64,000 bases of DNA, taken from assembly GCA_021776655.1 (NCBI GenBank), contig JAJFFK010000039.1, positions 1 to 64,000 on the forward strand, read 5' to 3'. Position 1 is the stretch's first letter. Each line of letters begins with the position of its first letter. The DNA comes from Henriciella sp. GTDB taxonomy: Bacteria > Pseudomonadota > Alphaproteobacteria > Caulobacterales > Hyphomonadaceae. Shown one piece after another: positions 41,966-52,080 of this stretch. The position numbers and the translations under genes were made by a program. The notes under the pieces are model-generated. The model searched no databases, was not told the origin of the DNA, and saw nothing but the letters and a program-made list of their open reading frames with translations.

Positions 41966-43160
41966 ATTTACCTGCCTTAATGAACTCTACTGGATTATAG
42001 CCTTTACCGTGGAAAAGCACTTCATAATGAAGATGCGGCCCTGTACTACGCCCCGACGACCCCATTAGACCAACTCTATCGCCTATCGCTACGACTTGCC
42101 CCCTCTTTACCGTAACCTTGTTAAGGTGACCATAACGCGACACAAAACCCTGTCCGTGATCAATATCAACAACTCGGCCATAGCCTGACTTATGACCTGC
42201 ATATATCACAGTTCCAGGGCCAGCGGCTATAATTGGTGCATTCCAACCAGCGCCCATGTCAATTCCGCCATGCCAGCCCGGTCGTTTTCTGATCGGATCG
42301 GTGCGCATGCCAAAATTCGAGGTTACACGCGACGGAATGCCAATTGGCGTTGCAAGGGGCAGCTTTTCAACCATCTCTTCAAAATAGCGGGCTTCTTCCA
42401 TTCGAGCCGCAACTTGCGCAACTCGCATTGCAAAATTAGCTTCTTCAGGGCTCGAAAACTCGCCTGAGGTCAAGCTGGCAAATGTAATTTCTGGGCCACC
42501 CATGTTTTCGCCGCTGGTAATCCGGCTCGCGCCCACCTTCGTCAAACGCAGGACGCCGCGCGCCGCCTCAGCCCGCTCAACCGCCATGTCCTCAACATCA
42601 TCCAGGAAAACCTGTTGCTCGACTCGAATGCGGCTGACCTGACCGCTAAGTCCGACCTGAGGTAGCAAGCTGGCGGTTTGTGTGAGGCGTTGTGATTGAC
42701 GCGGGTCGGCCTCATCAATCGTCGCGGTAACGAGGAGTGATGCAGAATTTCCGCGAATCGCTGACACTTCGAGATCGCCGCCATTCTTAAGCGCGTCGAA
42801 CATGGTTGAAAGCGTATTATGGCGGCGTTCAAAATCAATTGTTGCGTCTTGGAAGGCTTCGGTGCGCTGGGCAAGCTGTGAACTGGACAGGGCATCGCGC
42901 GCGCGCAGTTCCTGAACCCAGCGCTCAAGCTTGTGCACTTCGCCATCAGCAACGACATGGCCGGTGCCACCAGAACCGAGAATGAACGAGCCGGTTGCAA
43001 AAACTGACCAAGCTACAATGGCAGCAGCAGCAATAGAGAGCATGATCTGTTGGAAGGGGGACACTGCGAAATACCGAACGGTACCACCGCTACGGTGATA
43101 AATTTGCCTTTCTGGAAAGGCTTTTCGCACAAAGTCAGAGACCTTTGACGTAGCTTTCAT
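41949..43160 (-). CDS. lmdC: M23-family peptidoglycan endopeptidase, LmdC-like
   Basis: This 403-residue protein has a short cytoplasmic N-terminus (about 1-37, with FPERQIYHRSGGTVRYF), one membrane helix (about 38-60), a predicted coiled-coil region (ERWVQELRARDALSSSQLAQ onward) and a C-terminal LytM domain. Its zinc motifs are HGGIDMGAGW, YGHLNKV and GPHLHYEV, all intact, so it should be an active cross-link-cutting peptidase. The layout and the overlapping bactofilin gene match the LmdC-BacA pair described in Hyphomonas neptunium, where the cytoplasmic N-terminus contacts the bactofilin. The symbol is given by this resemblance. Confidence 0.88.
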   Translation of the reverse strand: MKATSKVSDFVRKAFPERQIYHRSGGTVRYFAVSPFQQIMLSIAAAAIVAWSVFATGSFILGSGGTGHVVADGEVHKLERWVQELRARDALSSSQLAQRTEAFQDATIDFERRHNTLSTMFDALKNGGDLEVSAIRGNSASLLVTATIDEADPRQSQRLTQTASLLPQVGLSGQVSRIRVEQQVFLDDVEDMAVERAEAARGVLRLTKVGASRITSGENMGGPEITFASLTSGEFSSPEEANFAMRVAQVAARMEEARYFEEMVEKLPLATPIGIPSRVTSNFGMRTDPIRKRPGWHGGIDMGAGWNAPIIAAGPGTVIYAGHKSGYGRVVDIDHGQGFVSRYGHLNKVTVKRGQVVAIGDRVGLMGSSGRSTGPHLHYEVLFHGKGYNPVEFIKAGKYVHQD

Positions 43161-43342
43161 TCAACGCACCTATCCGCAGGTAAAACCAACTCGCCGGGGG
43201 TAACGATCACGTGGTTTTGATTGGTGAAGCCTTACAGTAACCTCATTGTGAGCTTATCGGAAAGCCCCTTTGTGATGATTTATCAGCAAGAATCGCACAG
43301 GAAGGGTAAAGTTCGCCTTAAAGGTTTTTCATTTGACTGAAA

Positions 43343-43819
43343 TCAGTCAATAGCGGCGCGAGTCGCTTCGAGAACAGCTTCGGCATGTTCCTTGACCTTA
43401 ACTTTGCGCCATAATTCCGCGACAGTGCCGTCAGCGAGAATGAGGAATGTCGATCTTTCGATCCCCATATATTTGCGTCCGTACATGTTTTTCTCAACCC
43501 AGACTCCGAATGCTTCACATGCAGCGCCGTCCGCGTCTGATACGAGTGTTATGTTAAGGTTTTGTTTTGTTATAAAATTATTGTGGGATTTCAAACTGTC
43601 CTTTGAAATACCGATTAGGGCGACCCCGAGCGCGTCAAACTGAGCTTTCAGGCCGGTAAAAGCGATGGCTTCAGTCGTGCAGCCGGGCGTGTTGTCTTTC
43701 GGGTAGAAGAAAATGATCTGCGCCGCGCCCGAAGGTGCGCCTAGGTTCACAGTCTGCTCATTTGTTGCTGGCAAGCTAAGTGTCGGTGCGGTATCGCCTT
43801 TTTCTAGTCGGGTTGTCAT
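43343..43819 (-). CDS. bcp: Thioredoxin-dependent peroxiredoxin, BCP/PrxQ type
   Basis: This 158-residue peroxidase reduces hydrogen peroxide and organic peroxides. The peroxidatic Cys is in PKDNTPGCTTEA near residue 47. The resolving Cys five residues later, present in E. coli Bcp, is replaced by Ile-Ala here (TTEAIAF). A second Cys occurs only near residue 100 (GAACEAFGV). It may therefore use that residue or act as a 1-Cys enzyme. The conserved active-site Arg follows in GIERSTFLI. It lies alone between the lmdC unit and the divergent AsmA-like gene. Confidence 0.92.
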   Translation of the reverse strand: MTTRLEKGDTAPTLSLPATNEQTVNLGAPSGAAQIIFFYPKDNTPGCTTEAIAFTGLKAQFDALGVALIGISKDSLKSHNNFITKQNLNITLVSDADGAACEAFGVWVEKNMYGRKYMGIERSTFLILADGTVAELWRKVKVKEHAEAVLEATRAAID

Positions 43820-43899
43820 GGCATGGTCCTATTGTCTGGCGGGGTACCCCGGTTTGATGCGCCTGATGGCGGTGATGTTGAGTAGATGGAGCTTATGCC

Positions 43900-46800
43900 T
43901 TGGTTCGCCAGACCACAAAAGTCATTGTTCTCGAGGTTTTGGGTGTCGTCTCGCTTTTGCTGATGGCGGCTGTGGCTGTGCTGGCGTTCATGCTGGCCAA
44001 TGGTCCGGTAGATTTAGGTATATTCCGCGAGGACATTGAGCAGGTGCTGACCAAGGCACGTGATGGCCGTGAGGTCGGCATAGAGCAGCTGACCTTGCAA
44101 TGGTCACCCGGCGACCGGCGGTTATTGGTCGTGGCGAACAATGTCTCATTCAAAGGTGCTCAGGGTGAAGAGGCCGGACATGCCGACCGCGCTGATCTGA
44201 CGCTTGATGCCGGGGCATTCCTGCTCGGTGATATTGAATTGCTTCGTTTGCATATGGAGGGTGGATGGTTGGGCCTGCAGAACACGGCTTCGGGGGGCTG
44301 GCTGATTGTGGGCGAACCGTTGCCAAGCTTCGAAGCGCAGGCCTTGCCGCAAACGCCGCGCGAATGGCTGGATCGAGCCAATACTTCGCTAAGTAGCGTG
44401 CTGACCGGGCTTGCTGCGCTGCAAGAAACCGCAGATATTGAGACCCTCAGTTTCGACAATATGATCATCCGTTACAAAACGGCTGATGGTGTTGAAGCTG
44501 GACGGCTGGAAGGCGCGTCGGGTGGGTTTGAGCGATCTGAGACAGACATCTCGCTTGCGTTTCAGGGCGAGGGCGAAGGGCTTGGTCTACCGGGCCATTT
44601 TGAGGTCTCGCTGGCCACGAATGAAAGCTATCGCACGCTGCGCGCCGATATCATGGTTCAAAACTGGCCAGTTTCCGATCTTGCTGGCCGGTTCGGCCTG
44701 TCGGGATTGCAAGCAGGTGGCCTGACCGCAGATTTCAGCGTTGGTGCAGCGATCACGCGCGACCGCGGGGTCCAGCGAATAGATATCAAAATTGATCGCA
44801 ATAGTGGTGATCTCAGCCTGCCAAGCGGGGTTGAACCCTTGCAGGAACTCAACCTCGATTTGAGCTATGTCATCGATGAGGACACGATTGAGATCAACAC
44901 GTTCAACATTGCCAGCGATCGCCTGACCGGAGTGTTTACCGGGCAGCTACACAATATCCTGTCCGAGACTGCCTTGCGCCGTTTGGAATTGTCGGCGCCA
45001 GACATTCAGCTGCACTTACGTGAGCTCTATGCCGATCCATGGCAGTTTGGCGATTTTGATCTTGCGGTCGATATTTCGGATGATTTTTCGGTCTTCGGTT
45101 TTGATCGTATTGGCGTCTCAATTGGCGACACAATTTTGCGCGCGACCGGGGAAGTCGATTTGGACGTTGAGCACGAAGATGGCCAGTTCCCGCTTAAACT
45201 GAACATTGTTGCCGAAATTGTCGGTGATCTGGAAGTCGCAACGATCTTGGAGTTTTGGCCCAAACTGTCAGGCAAGGGCGCACGTAACTTTGCCGTGCAA
45301 CGCATATTGCAAGGCGTGGCGACCGAAGCGACAGCGACGATCAACCTGTCGCCTGACAGCTTTGCCGAGGGGTATTTGCGCGATGAAGACCTGTTGGTAA
45401 AATTCAGTTACCGCGACCTGACGGTGAAATTCCTCAACTCGTTCCCTGCAGCGACCAATGCAACAGGAACAGGCCAACTTACCGGCAACAGTTTCAGCGC
45501 TATTGCGATGTCAGCTGATTATGATGATTGGAAGATTGACGGGCTCGAAGTCAATTTTCCAATTTTGAGCCCCGCAGGCGAAAACTTCACAGTGCGGGCA
45601 ACCGGGTCGGGACCAATCCTCTCAATCTTGAAGCAATTGTCTGACTCGCCGCTTCGCTTGCAGGAGCAAACCGGATTTGATCCAGAGCGGGTGACAGGCG
45701 ATGCCACCGCAGAGCTGTTCCTGTCCCGACCATCCTGGAATGTCGTGCCATTTGAAGACATCATTCTGGATGTACAAGGCACGGTCAGCAATGCTGGCCT
45801 GCGCGATGTCGTTGGTGAGTTGGATTTGACCGAGAGCTCAATCAATATCGACATCACCCATGAGCACCTGATTATCACCGGCTTTGGCGATCTGGGTGGC
45901 GCGCCGGTTCAATTCACCTGGCGCGATGGCTTGCAATTGGATGATGACCCGGCTGACTTGTCGGCAACCGCGATTGTCAGCCCGGATGTACTCAACACAT
46001 TTGGCTTGGTCGGCCGGGCTTATCTGACCGGAGAGATACCCGTCGAGATGCAAGGTGAGGTCGGCACAAACGGCCTGAGTAAAGCCTCTTATGCGTTCGA
46101 CCTCAGAGAAGCGCGAATTGATATCAGTGAGATTGGATGGGTTAAACCCGCCGGTGCTATGGCCAGAGCGACAGTCACCTATACCGACGATCAAGAACAG
46201 AAAATGTCTGCAATCCGCCTGGTGAGTGACACGGCTGTGCTGGAAGGAGATGCTATGCTTGGTAAGGATGGGCGACTTCAGACTCTGACCTTATCGCGGC
46301 TGTTTATTGACAACACAGCGGACGTTTCGGGGACGCTAAAACGCGTGGGTGAAGATGGTATCGAGCTTACACTAACCGGGTCTTATCTGGACCTCAGTCC
46401 GTTCATTGGCGAGATTGGGACGGTCGGGGGCGCAAGCGATGGCTTAAATTTGCCCTTGGATTTCAAAGCCGCTGTCGACCGTCTGAAGCTTCGCCAGGGA
46501 CTGGAACTTGGCGGGGCCACATTGAACCTTCTCAGCACAAGCTCAGGTTTGAAATTTATCCATGCAAGTGGGCGCACGGCGAATGGTTCAGAGCTCGAGG
46601 CCAGATTCAATGCCGGTCAAAACGGCGCTGCTTCTACAATCAACTTGAAATCTGGAGATGCTGGATTTCTGGCGTCTGCATTCCTTGATCTTGATTTCGT
46701 TCGCGGCGGCGAGCTTGATCTGTCGGGGTCGCTCGCGAATGGCAACCAGCCAGCCAGATTGGTTGCCAAGGTCAAGGATGCGCGCCTGACCAATGCGCCG

Positions 46801-47325
46801 TTCATTACGCAGGTCCTGTCGCTCGCTTCCTTGCGTGGATTGAGTGATACTTTGTCGGGAGATGGGGTGATGTTCACCAGCATCGATATACCAATTTCAA
46901 TTGGCGGTGGGCGCTATGTGATTGATGGCGGACGGGCCAGCGGTCCGGCACTTGGCCTGACCATAAATGGCTGGATTGGCGCCGATGGGCAGGGCATTGA
47001 ACTCGGCGGTGTATTGGTGCCGAGCTTTGGGATTAATTCTGTTCTTGGCGGTGTTCCGGTGATTGGCGACCTGTTTGTTGGACGCAAAGGTGAGGGGATC
47101 TTCTCAATCACCTATTCGGTACGCGGGACATTGGAAAAAGCGCAAGTGGCCGTGAATCCGCTATCCGCGGTAACGCCTGGCATCTTACGCCGGATATTTG
47201 AAAACCCGTCGGATACGAGCATTCCGGATGCCCTGCCGGTTGATCCAAATCTGAAACCGCCAACCCCGAAACTGCCCGAGCTGCCGGACGATGAATATAT
47301 CGCGCCAACGCCGGGCGGCGGTTAG
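43900..47325 (+). CDS. AsmA/YhdP-like envelope protein (DUF3971 / AsmA_2)
   Basis: This 1141-residue protein has one N-terminal membrane helix (about 8-33) and a very long periplasmic part rich in beta strands with repeated amphipathic patterns. The DUF3971-like segment and the C-terminal AsmA_2-like region (TRAPFITQVLSLASLRGL-type: NAPFITQVLSLASLRGLSDT, then GLTINGWIGADGQGI) identify the AsmA/YhdP/TamB group. These proteins form bridge-like channels that carry phospholipids towards the outer membrane. The C-terminus is Pro-rich. The start is TTG 43900: an in-frame stop at 43879 leaves no other choice, and GGAG lies 9 bases upstream. It overlaps the convergent tyrS by 4 bp. Confidence 0.86.
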   Translation: MVRQTTKVIVLEVLGVVSLLLMAAVAVLAFMLANGPVDLGIFREDIEQVLTKARDGREVGIEQLTLQWSPGDRRLLVVANNVSFKGAQGEEAGHADRADLTLDAGAFLLGDIELLRLHMEGGWLGLQNTASGGWLIVGEPLPSFEAQALPQTPREWLDRANTSLSSVLTGLAALQETADIETLSFDNMIIRYKTADGVEAGRLEGASGGFERSETDISLAFQGEGEGLGLPGHFEVSLATNESYRTLRADIMVQNWPVSDLAGRFGLSGLQAGGLTADFSVGAAITRDRGVQRIDIKIDRNSGDLSLPSGVEPLQELNLDLSYVIDEDTIEINTFNIASDRLTGVFTGQLHNILSETALRRLELSAPDIQLHLRELYADPWQFGDFDLAVDISDDFSVFGFDRIGVSIGDTILRATGEVDLDVEHEDGQFPLKLNIVAEIVGDLEVATILEFWPKLSGKGARNFAVQRILQGVATEATATINLSPDSFAEGYLRDEDLLVKFSYRDLTVKFLNSFPAATNATGTGQLTGNSFSAIAMSADYDDWKIDGLEVNFPILSPAGENFTVRATGSGPILSILKQLSDSPLRLQEQTGFDPERVTGDATAELFLSRPSWNVVPFEDIILDVQGTVSNAGLRDVVGELDLTESSINIDITHEHLIITGFGDLGGAPVQFTWRDGLQLDDDPADLSATAIVSPDVLNTFGLVGRAYLTGEIPVEMQGEVGTNGLSKASYAFDLREARIDISEIGWVKPAGAMARATVTYTDDQEQKMSAIRLVSDTAVLEGDAMLGKDGRLQTLTLSRLFIDNTADVSGTLKRVGEDGIELTLTGSYLDLSPFIGEIGTVGGASDGLNLPLDFKAAVDRLKLRQGLELGGATLNLLSTSSGLKFIHASGRTANGSELEARFNAGQNGAASTINLKSGDAGFLASAFLDLDFVRGGELDLSGSLANGNQPARLVAKVKDARLTNAPFITQVLSLASLRGLSDTLSGDGVMFTSIDIPISIGGGRYVIDGGRASGPALGLTINGWIGADGQGIELGGVLVPSFGINSVLGGVPVIGDLFVGRKGEGIFSITYSVRGTLEKAQVAVNPLSAVTPGILRRIFENPSDTSIPDALPVDPNLKPPTPKLPELPDDEYIAPTPGGG

Positions 47326-48572
47326 ACGGGTCTGACCAGAGCGATACGTTTCTTGCCGACTTGGACTTTGAAAGCGTCTACTTCGGGAAGAAGCTCATCG
47401 TAATTATGAGCTCGATCTTCGAGTATCTTCTCATCATTCACGCGCACAGCACCTTCAGCGATCTTTCGCCGGGCTTCGCCATTGGAGTTGACTAACTCTG
47501 CGGCTTTGAGGAGCGCGATTGTGCTTCGTGCATTCTTGAATTCGGCTTTACTAATTTCGAACGTTGGCAGGTCGATTGAGACGCCGCTGTCTGTGAAAGC
47601 CTTTGAAGCGGCCCCTTCGGCTTCTCTGGCGGCTTGCTCACCGTGCAGCATTGTTGTTGCCGCGTTGGCGAGCGCAATCTTGGCCTGGTTGATCTCAGCG
47701 CCTTCCAACGCTGCAAATGTAGCGATCTCATCCAATGATAAATCAGTGAACAGTTTCAAGAATTTACTAACATCGGCATCCTCTGTGTTGCGCCAGAACT
47801 GCCAGTATTCGTAGGGGCTACGCTGCTCGGCATTAAGCCAAACCGCGCCATCAGCGGTCTTGCCCATCTTGCCGCCGGACGCGGTGGTGATCAGCGGGCA
47901 AGTCAGGCCAAACCCCTGGCCACCATCGGCCTTGTGGATCAGATCTGTGCCGCCGAGGATGTTACCCCATTGGTCAGACCCGCCCATTTGCAGCTGGCAA
48001 CCATAGCGCCGCGAGAGTTCCAGAAAGTCATACGACTGGAGCAATAGATAGTTGAACTCCAGAAAGCTGAACGGCTGTTCCTCACGCAAGCGCCGGGCGA
48101 CGGTTTCCTGTTTGATCATTGTATTAATGGTGAAATATTTGCCGATATCACGCAGGAACTCGACATAACCCCATTTGCTGAGCCAGTCGTCATTGTTGAC
48201 CATGATCGCGTCCGTTGGCCCGTCACCAAAGGTCAGGAAGGGCTCAAATGCCTTGCGAATACCGGCCATGTTGGTGGCGATCCGGTCTTCGGTGAGGATA
48301 GGGCGGGACTTTTCCTTATCGGTCGGATCACCAACCTTTGTGGTGCCGCCACCGATCAGGACGATCGGCTTGCCGCCCGCTTGCTGGAACCGGCGTAGCA
48401 TCATAATGCCCATCAGGTTACCGACGTGCAGGCTGTCGGCAGTGGCGTCGAATCCGATATATGCAACAGGTGATCCGGCGCAATAAGTGTCGAGTTCATC
48501 GGTATGGGTGACTTGCTTGATGTAGCCACGCGCGTCTAGCGTGCGCAGGAAATCGGATTTGTAACTGCTCAT
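47322..48572 (-). CDS. tyrS: Tyrosyl-tRNA synthetase
   Basis: This 416-residue class I synthetase attaches tyrosine to tRNA-Tyr. The HIGH motif is HVGN (residues 49-52), the KMSKS loop is KMGKT near 235, and the tyrosine pocket includes YLLLQSYDFLEL and QMGGSDQWGNI. The C-terminal S4-type RNA-binding domain (about 350-416) ends with KVQVGKKRIALVRPV. Length and order are standard for the TyrRS 1 type. It is divergent from anmK with 61 bp between the starts. Confidence 0.97.
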   Translation of the reverse strand: MSSYKSDFLRTLDARGYIKQVTHTDELDTYCAGSPVAYIGFDATADSLHVGNLMGIMMLRRFQQAGGKPIVLIGGGTTKVGDPTDKEKSRPILTEDRIATNMAGIRKAFEPFLTFGDGPTDAIMVNNDDWLSKWGYVEFLRDIGKYFTINTMIKQETVARRLREEQPFSFLEFNYLLLQSYDFLELSRRYGCQLQMGGSDQWGNILGGTDLIHKADGGQGFGLTCPLITTASGGKMGKTADGAVWLNAEQRSPYEYWQFWRNTEDADVSKFLKLFTDLSLDEIATFAALEGAEINQAKIALANAATTMLHGEQAAREAEGAASKAFTDSGVSIDLPTFEISKAEFKNARSTIALLKAAELVNSNGEARRKIAEGAVRVNDEKILEDRAHNYDELLPEVDAFKVQVGKKRIALVRPV

Positions 48573-48633
48573 CGGATAGTCTCTCTGGTCAAGGCAGCGG
48601 CGTTAGCATGGGATGGAACAGGATTGAACAGGA

Positions 48634-49776
48634 TTGAACAGGGTAGCGACAAATTTTGAGCCGATCTGGGTTGTGGGCTTTATGTCTGGCACCTCGGTGG
48701 ACGCTGTTGATGCGGCGATTATCAAGACCGATGGCGAGACGATATTCGAGTTCGGACCGGCGGTTGAGCGTAAGTATCTGAGCCATGAACGCGCCGTTCT
48801 ACAGCAAGCAACTGAGGCGGCGCGCGACTGGAATTGGACCGGGCCTAGACCGGACAAATTATTCGATGAGGCCCGAAAAGTGGTGATTTCGACCCATTTC
48901 GAGTGCTGGAAACATGTAAGATCAGTGTTGGAAAGCCGCCAGATAGCTGCGCCAATCGCGCTGGCCGGTGTGCACGGTCAAACCGTCTTGCACCGCCGAC
49001 CAACGAAAACCGCGCTCGGGGCGACATTGCAGCTGATGGATGGCCCTGCTTTAGCGGACAAACTCGGCTTCCCCGTCGCGCATGATTTCCGCAGCGCCGA
49101 TGTCGCAGCTGGCGGGCAGGGCGCGCCGCTCGCTCCGGTCTATCATCGTGCACTGCTGGAGCGTCTCGGCGGCGGCGCAGCAGCGGTGCTCAACCTTGGC
49201 GGCGTGGCGAACATTACCGCGCGTCTGGGTGACGCAACCCTGCTCGCGTTCGATACCGGCCCGGCGAATGGCCCGATTGACGAATGGGTGGAACGCCATG
49301 GTCGCGGCACGCATGACGAAGGCGGTCAGTTGGCGGCGGCGGGACAGGTCGACGAGGCCCGGCTGACCCGCCTCCTTCGGCATGACTGGTTCAGCGAACT
49401 TGCGCCGAAATCCCTCGACCGGTTCGATTTCGATGCCAGCATGGCTGATGGTTTGTCGCTTGAAGACGGCGCGGCGACCCTGACGGCGTTTTCATCTCGC
49501 GCAGTTGCGGCGGGCGTGGCGCAATTGCCAGAGGTTCCTACCCGCGTAATCGCATGCGGCGGCGGGCGGCATAATCCGGCGCTGATGGCGCTGCTGGCGG
49601 AAGCTTTGCCATGCCCTCTGATTAGCGCGGAGGATGCAGGGTGGCGCGGCGACTCAATTGAGGCCGAAGCCTTTGCTTTCCTCGCCGTTCGCACCCTGCG
49701 CAGCCTGCCGATCAGCTGGCCGGGAACAACCGGCGCACCAAAAGCAATGACGGGTGGTGTAGTCACTCCACCTTGA
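48634..49776 (+). CDS. anmK: Anhydro-N-acetylmuramic acid kinase
   Basis: This 380-residue kinase hydrolyses and phosphorylates anhMurNAc from cell-wall turnover to MurNAc-6-phosphate. GFMSGTSVDAVDAA near the N-terminus is the family signature and ATP-phosphate loop. HGQTVLHR, GGVANIT, FDTGPANGPIDEW and ACGGGRHNP follow in the expected order. The start must be TTG 48634 or later, since a stop codon lies upstream in frame at 48625. Two direct copies of GGATTGAACA sit at this point. No murQ is adjacent. Confidence 0.93.
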   Translation: MNRVATNFEPIWVVGFMSGTSVDAVDAAIIKTDGETIFEFGPAVERKYLSHERAVLQQATEAARDWNWTGPRPDKLFDEARKVVISTHFECWKHVRSVLESRQIAAPIALAGVHGQTVLHRRPTKTALGATLQLMDGPALADKLGFPVAHDFRSADVAAGGQGAPLAPVYHRALLERLGGGAAAVLNLGGVANITARLGDATLLAFDTGPANGPIDEWVERHGRGTHDEGGQLAAAGQVDEARLTRLLRHDWFSELAPKSLDRFDFDASMADGLSLEDGAATLTAFSSRAVAAGVAQLPEVPTRVIACGGGRHNPALMALLAEALPCPLISAEDAGWRGDSIEAEAFAFLAVRTLRSLPISWPGTTGAPKAMTGGVVTPP

Positions 49777-50025
49777 TCCATTTTCCGTATGCAGCGCATG
49801 GACGCGGTGACAGCCAACCAGAAGCGTTTTTTGAAATTATATCCGAATGCACCAGTTGCGGCGCTGGCGAACAGTTTGCGATCCTGCGCGGCGGCACTGT
49901 CAAAAGTATACGAGTGGCAAAAGTATATGAGCGGCAGAAATTTGTGGTCGAGCGGTCAATCCTGGGGCTTGAAAGGCTGATACTTTCGGGTTGATATTGC
50001 CGCTAAAGCTTCAAACTGACCGGAC

Positions 50026-50919
50026 GTGTTCGATATGCGAAAATGGACTTACCCGTTCCAGGATGCCTTGTTGAATGTCCTGTCGTCGGCTTCCAACCGC
50101 GATTCTGAGGGCCTGATCCGCTGGCGTTCAGCCTATTGGCTTTATGCCGGGATATTTCCAGGGGCCTTGTTTGCCTTTGCGGGCATTAGAATCAGTTTGT
50201 ACCACATCGTCCGCGCACCAAATGTTGGGTCGCTTGTGCAGATTGCGCTTACGCTTGTTTTCTACCTGGTGTGGCTGGTGATCACCCGGCTTATCTGGGT
50301 CGTGATCCAGCACGAACTGCGTGGCTCCGAGATCAGTTATGCGCGTTTGGCGTTTCGTCTTGGTGGGATGGGATTGGTGCTGATGTCGGGCCATTTGTTT
50401 CTGTGGACCCTCATTCATGTCACCATGTACGCATCGGCGGCGTGGGCGTGGCAGCCGATCCATCTTTTACATGTGTTTGGTGAAGTGTGCCTGGACCAAG
50501 CGGGATTATGGTTGCTGGCGTATATTTTCACAGCCGTGATCATTCTTCTGGTGATGACCCACAGTCCAGAACCAGCCCGTACGGTGAAACGGTTTGAGGT
50601 CAAACAGAACGGAAAATTGATGTCGATCCCGCTACCGCAAATTTACTGGTTCAAGGCGGCTGGAAACTATGTCGAGCTGTATACCGATGGCGGCATGTTT
50701 ACGGTTCGCAAGACACTCTCGGAGACGATGCGTTATATTGGCAAGGCGGGCTTTCTGAAATCGCATCGCGGCGCTTTGGTGAATGCCTCACATGTGGTGG
50801 CCATCAAACCGGATACCGGGCGAAGTGGCTATGTTGTCTTGTTTTCAAACGGTGAGCAGGCACCGTTAAGTCGCCGCAAGCTTACCGAGTTTCGTAAATT
50901 GTTGAGCCTGACCGACTAG
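50026..50919 (+). CDS. Membrane-bound LytTR-domain transcription regulator
   Basis: This 297-residue protein has four hydrophobic segments in residues about 38-180 and a C-terminal LytTR DNA-binding domain (about 190-297). The domain contains IYWFKAAGNYVELYTDGG, FLKSHRGALVNASHVVAI and APLSRRKLTEFRKLL, which match the family. There is no receiver domain, so signalling must pass from the membrane part. The start is GTG 50026 or ATG 50035. A lipoprotein gene follows in the same direction after 171 bp. A 129-bp piece of this gene (codons about 41-83) is copied at 52081. Confidence 0.86.
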   Translation: MFDMRKWTYPFQDALLNVLSSASNRDSEGLIRWRSAYWLYAGIFPGALFAFAGIRISLYHIVRAPNVGSLVQIALTLVFYLVWLVITRLIWVVIQHELRGSEISYARLAFRLGGMGLVLMSGHLFLWTLIHVTMYASAAWAWQPIHLLHVFGEVCLDQAGLWLLAYIFTAVIILLVMTHSPEPARTVKRFEVKQNGKLMSIPLPQIYWFKAAGNYVELYTDGGMFTVRKTLSETMRYIGKAGFLKSHRGALVNASHVVAIKPDTGRSGYVVLFSNGEQAPLSRRKLTEFRKLLSLTD

Positions 50920-51090
50920 GGCTGAGCGTAGCGGTAGCAGCTGACCGCCCGTCAACCACCTTCTCTGACCTCTCGTCACATTCGTGTTGCACGGGCCGGG
51001 CGCTTCTTCGCAGGGTCATGGCGTGGTTCGCGGGCGTTTGCCCAATCTGCGGCCACAGCGAAAGCCACGCATTTCAGGAGACAGACGCGC

Positions 51091-52029
51091 ATGATAATTC
51101 GACCCAAGACTCGCACACTTGCAAACAGAGCTCATCGCCACCTGAAGAGGTTTGCACTGCCGCTTGCGGTCTTGCTGTTTACCGCTTGCTCGACGGCAGC
51201 TGAGACGAGCACGGACGCTGCCGACGACGTGTCGCCTTACGCGCTCTGCAATTGTCTCGGCGTGATGAGCGCGACGCAGATTGCCAATGCGTTCCATGAA
51301 GACCTCATGCGGGTGGGTGATTTTGATCAGCAAATTCCGATTGTTTCAAAATATCTGCAACTGGTTGATCTCGACATGGCCAATATGCCAGAGGACCGTT
51401 TGGAACGATTGGCTTTGGGGGAAGGGGCGTATCTGACGTTCCAAGTGGCCGAAGCAGACGCCTTTTACACGTCGGTTATGGAGGGTGATGATCTGATCGC
51501 CATGCATGCCTATGAAAGAATGATGCAAGTCACCAAGCGCGCGCTTGGCGATGACGAAAAGGCATGGGAAATGGTGCAGGCATATTACCAGAAATTCCCG
51601 CCAACCGAGGCGAATTTCCGAGGACGGAATATGCAGATCACAAATTTGGCCAATGAATATATCACGGCAGATGAGCCTGAAAAGGCGGTTGAGATCATCC
51701 TTGATGAGCTGAACGCCTTGCCCGCGAATGCACCTTACATGTCGTACGGATTACTGATGCGGTTTAACGACACGCTACAAGCTTCGCCACAAAAGCAGCA
51801 GGTCAGAGATCTGATCGCGGCGCGGGTTGGGGCGCTGAAGAGCTTGCAACAGTCATGGCGCAACAGTCCGGCCCTGGCGTCGGATGATCCGATCCTGCGC
51901 GGCGATATGCCGACTTGGTTCTGGCGCACACAATATGTTCGCCCTGGCGAGTCGTTGCGCGGTGCCCGCACCCGGCAACTTGAGGGTCTGATCAACAATC
52001 TGGACCAGTGGTTGGCGGACATGCCTTGA
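51091..52029 (+). CDS. Lipoprotein with helical-repeat-like fold, unknown function
   Basis: This 312-residue protein has a basic N-terminus, a hydrophobic segment and a lipobox (LLFTAC, Cys33), so it should be lipid-anchored. The mature part is mostly helical, with pairs of helices resembling TPR-type repeats (LTFQVAEADAFYTSVMEGDD, NLANEYITADEPEKAVEIIL). AGGAG lies 10 bases before ATG 51091. I do not recognise the family. It may be controlled by the LytTR regulator upstream, but only the adjacency supports this. Confidence 0.75.
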   Translation: MIIRPKTRTLANRAHRHLKRFALPLAVLLFTACSTAAETSTDAADDVSPYALCNCLGVMSATQIANAFHEDLMRVGDFDQQIPIVSKYLQLVDLDMANMPEDRLERLALGEGAYLTFQVAEADAFYTSVMEGDDLIAMHAYERMMQVTKRALGDDEKAWEMVQAYYQKFPPTEANFRGRNMQITNLANEYITADEPEKAVEIILDELNALPANAPYMSYGLLMRFNDTLQASPQKQQVRDLIAARVGALKSLQQSWRNSPALASDDPILRGDMPTWFWRTQYVRPGESLRGARTRQLEGLINNLDQWLADMP

Positions 52030-52080
52030 AGGGCTGAACCGCTAATCGCGCGCAGTGTCTGGCGTGGTCATGTAGGGTTC

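Noticed and set aside
49777..50025. Small open frames (for example 49773-49994 and 49789-49980) between anmK and the LytTR gene
   Set aside because: They overlap each other in different frames, lack good ribosome-binding sites and match nothing I recognise; one could still be real.
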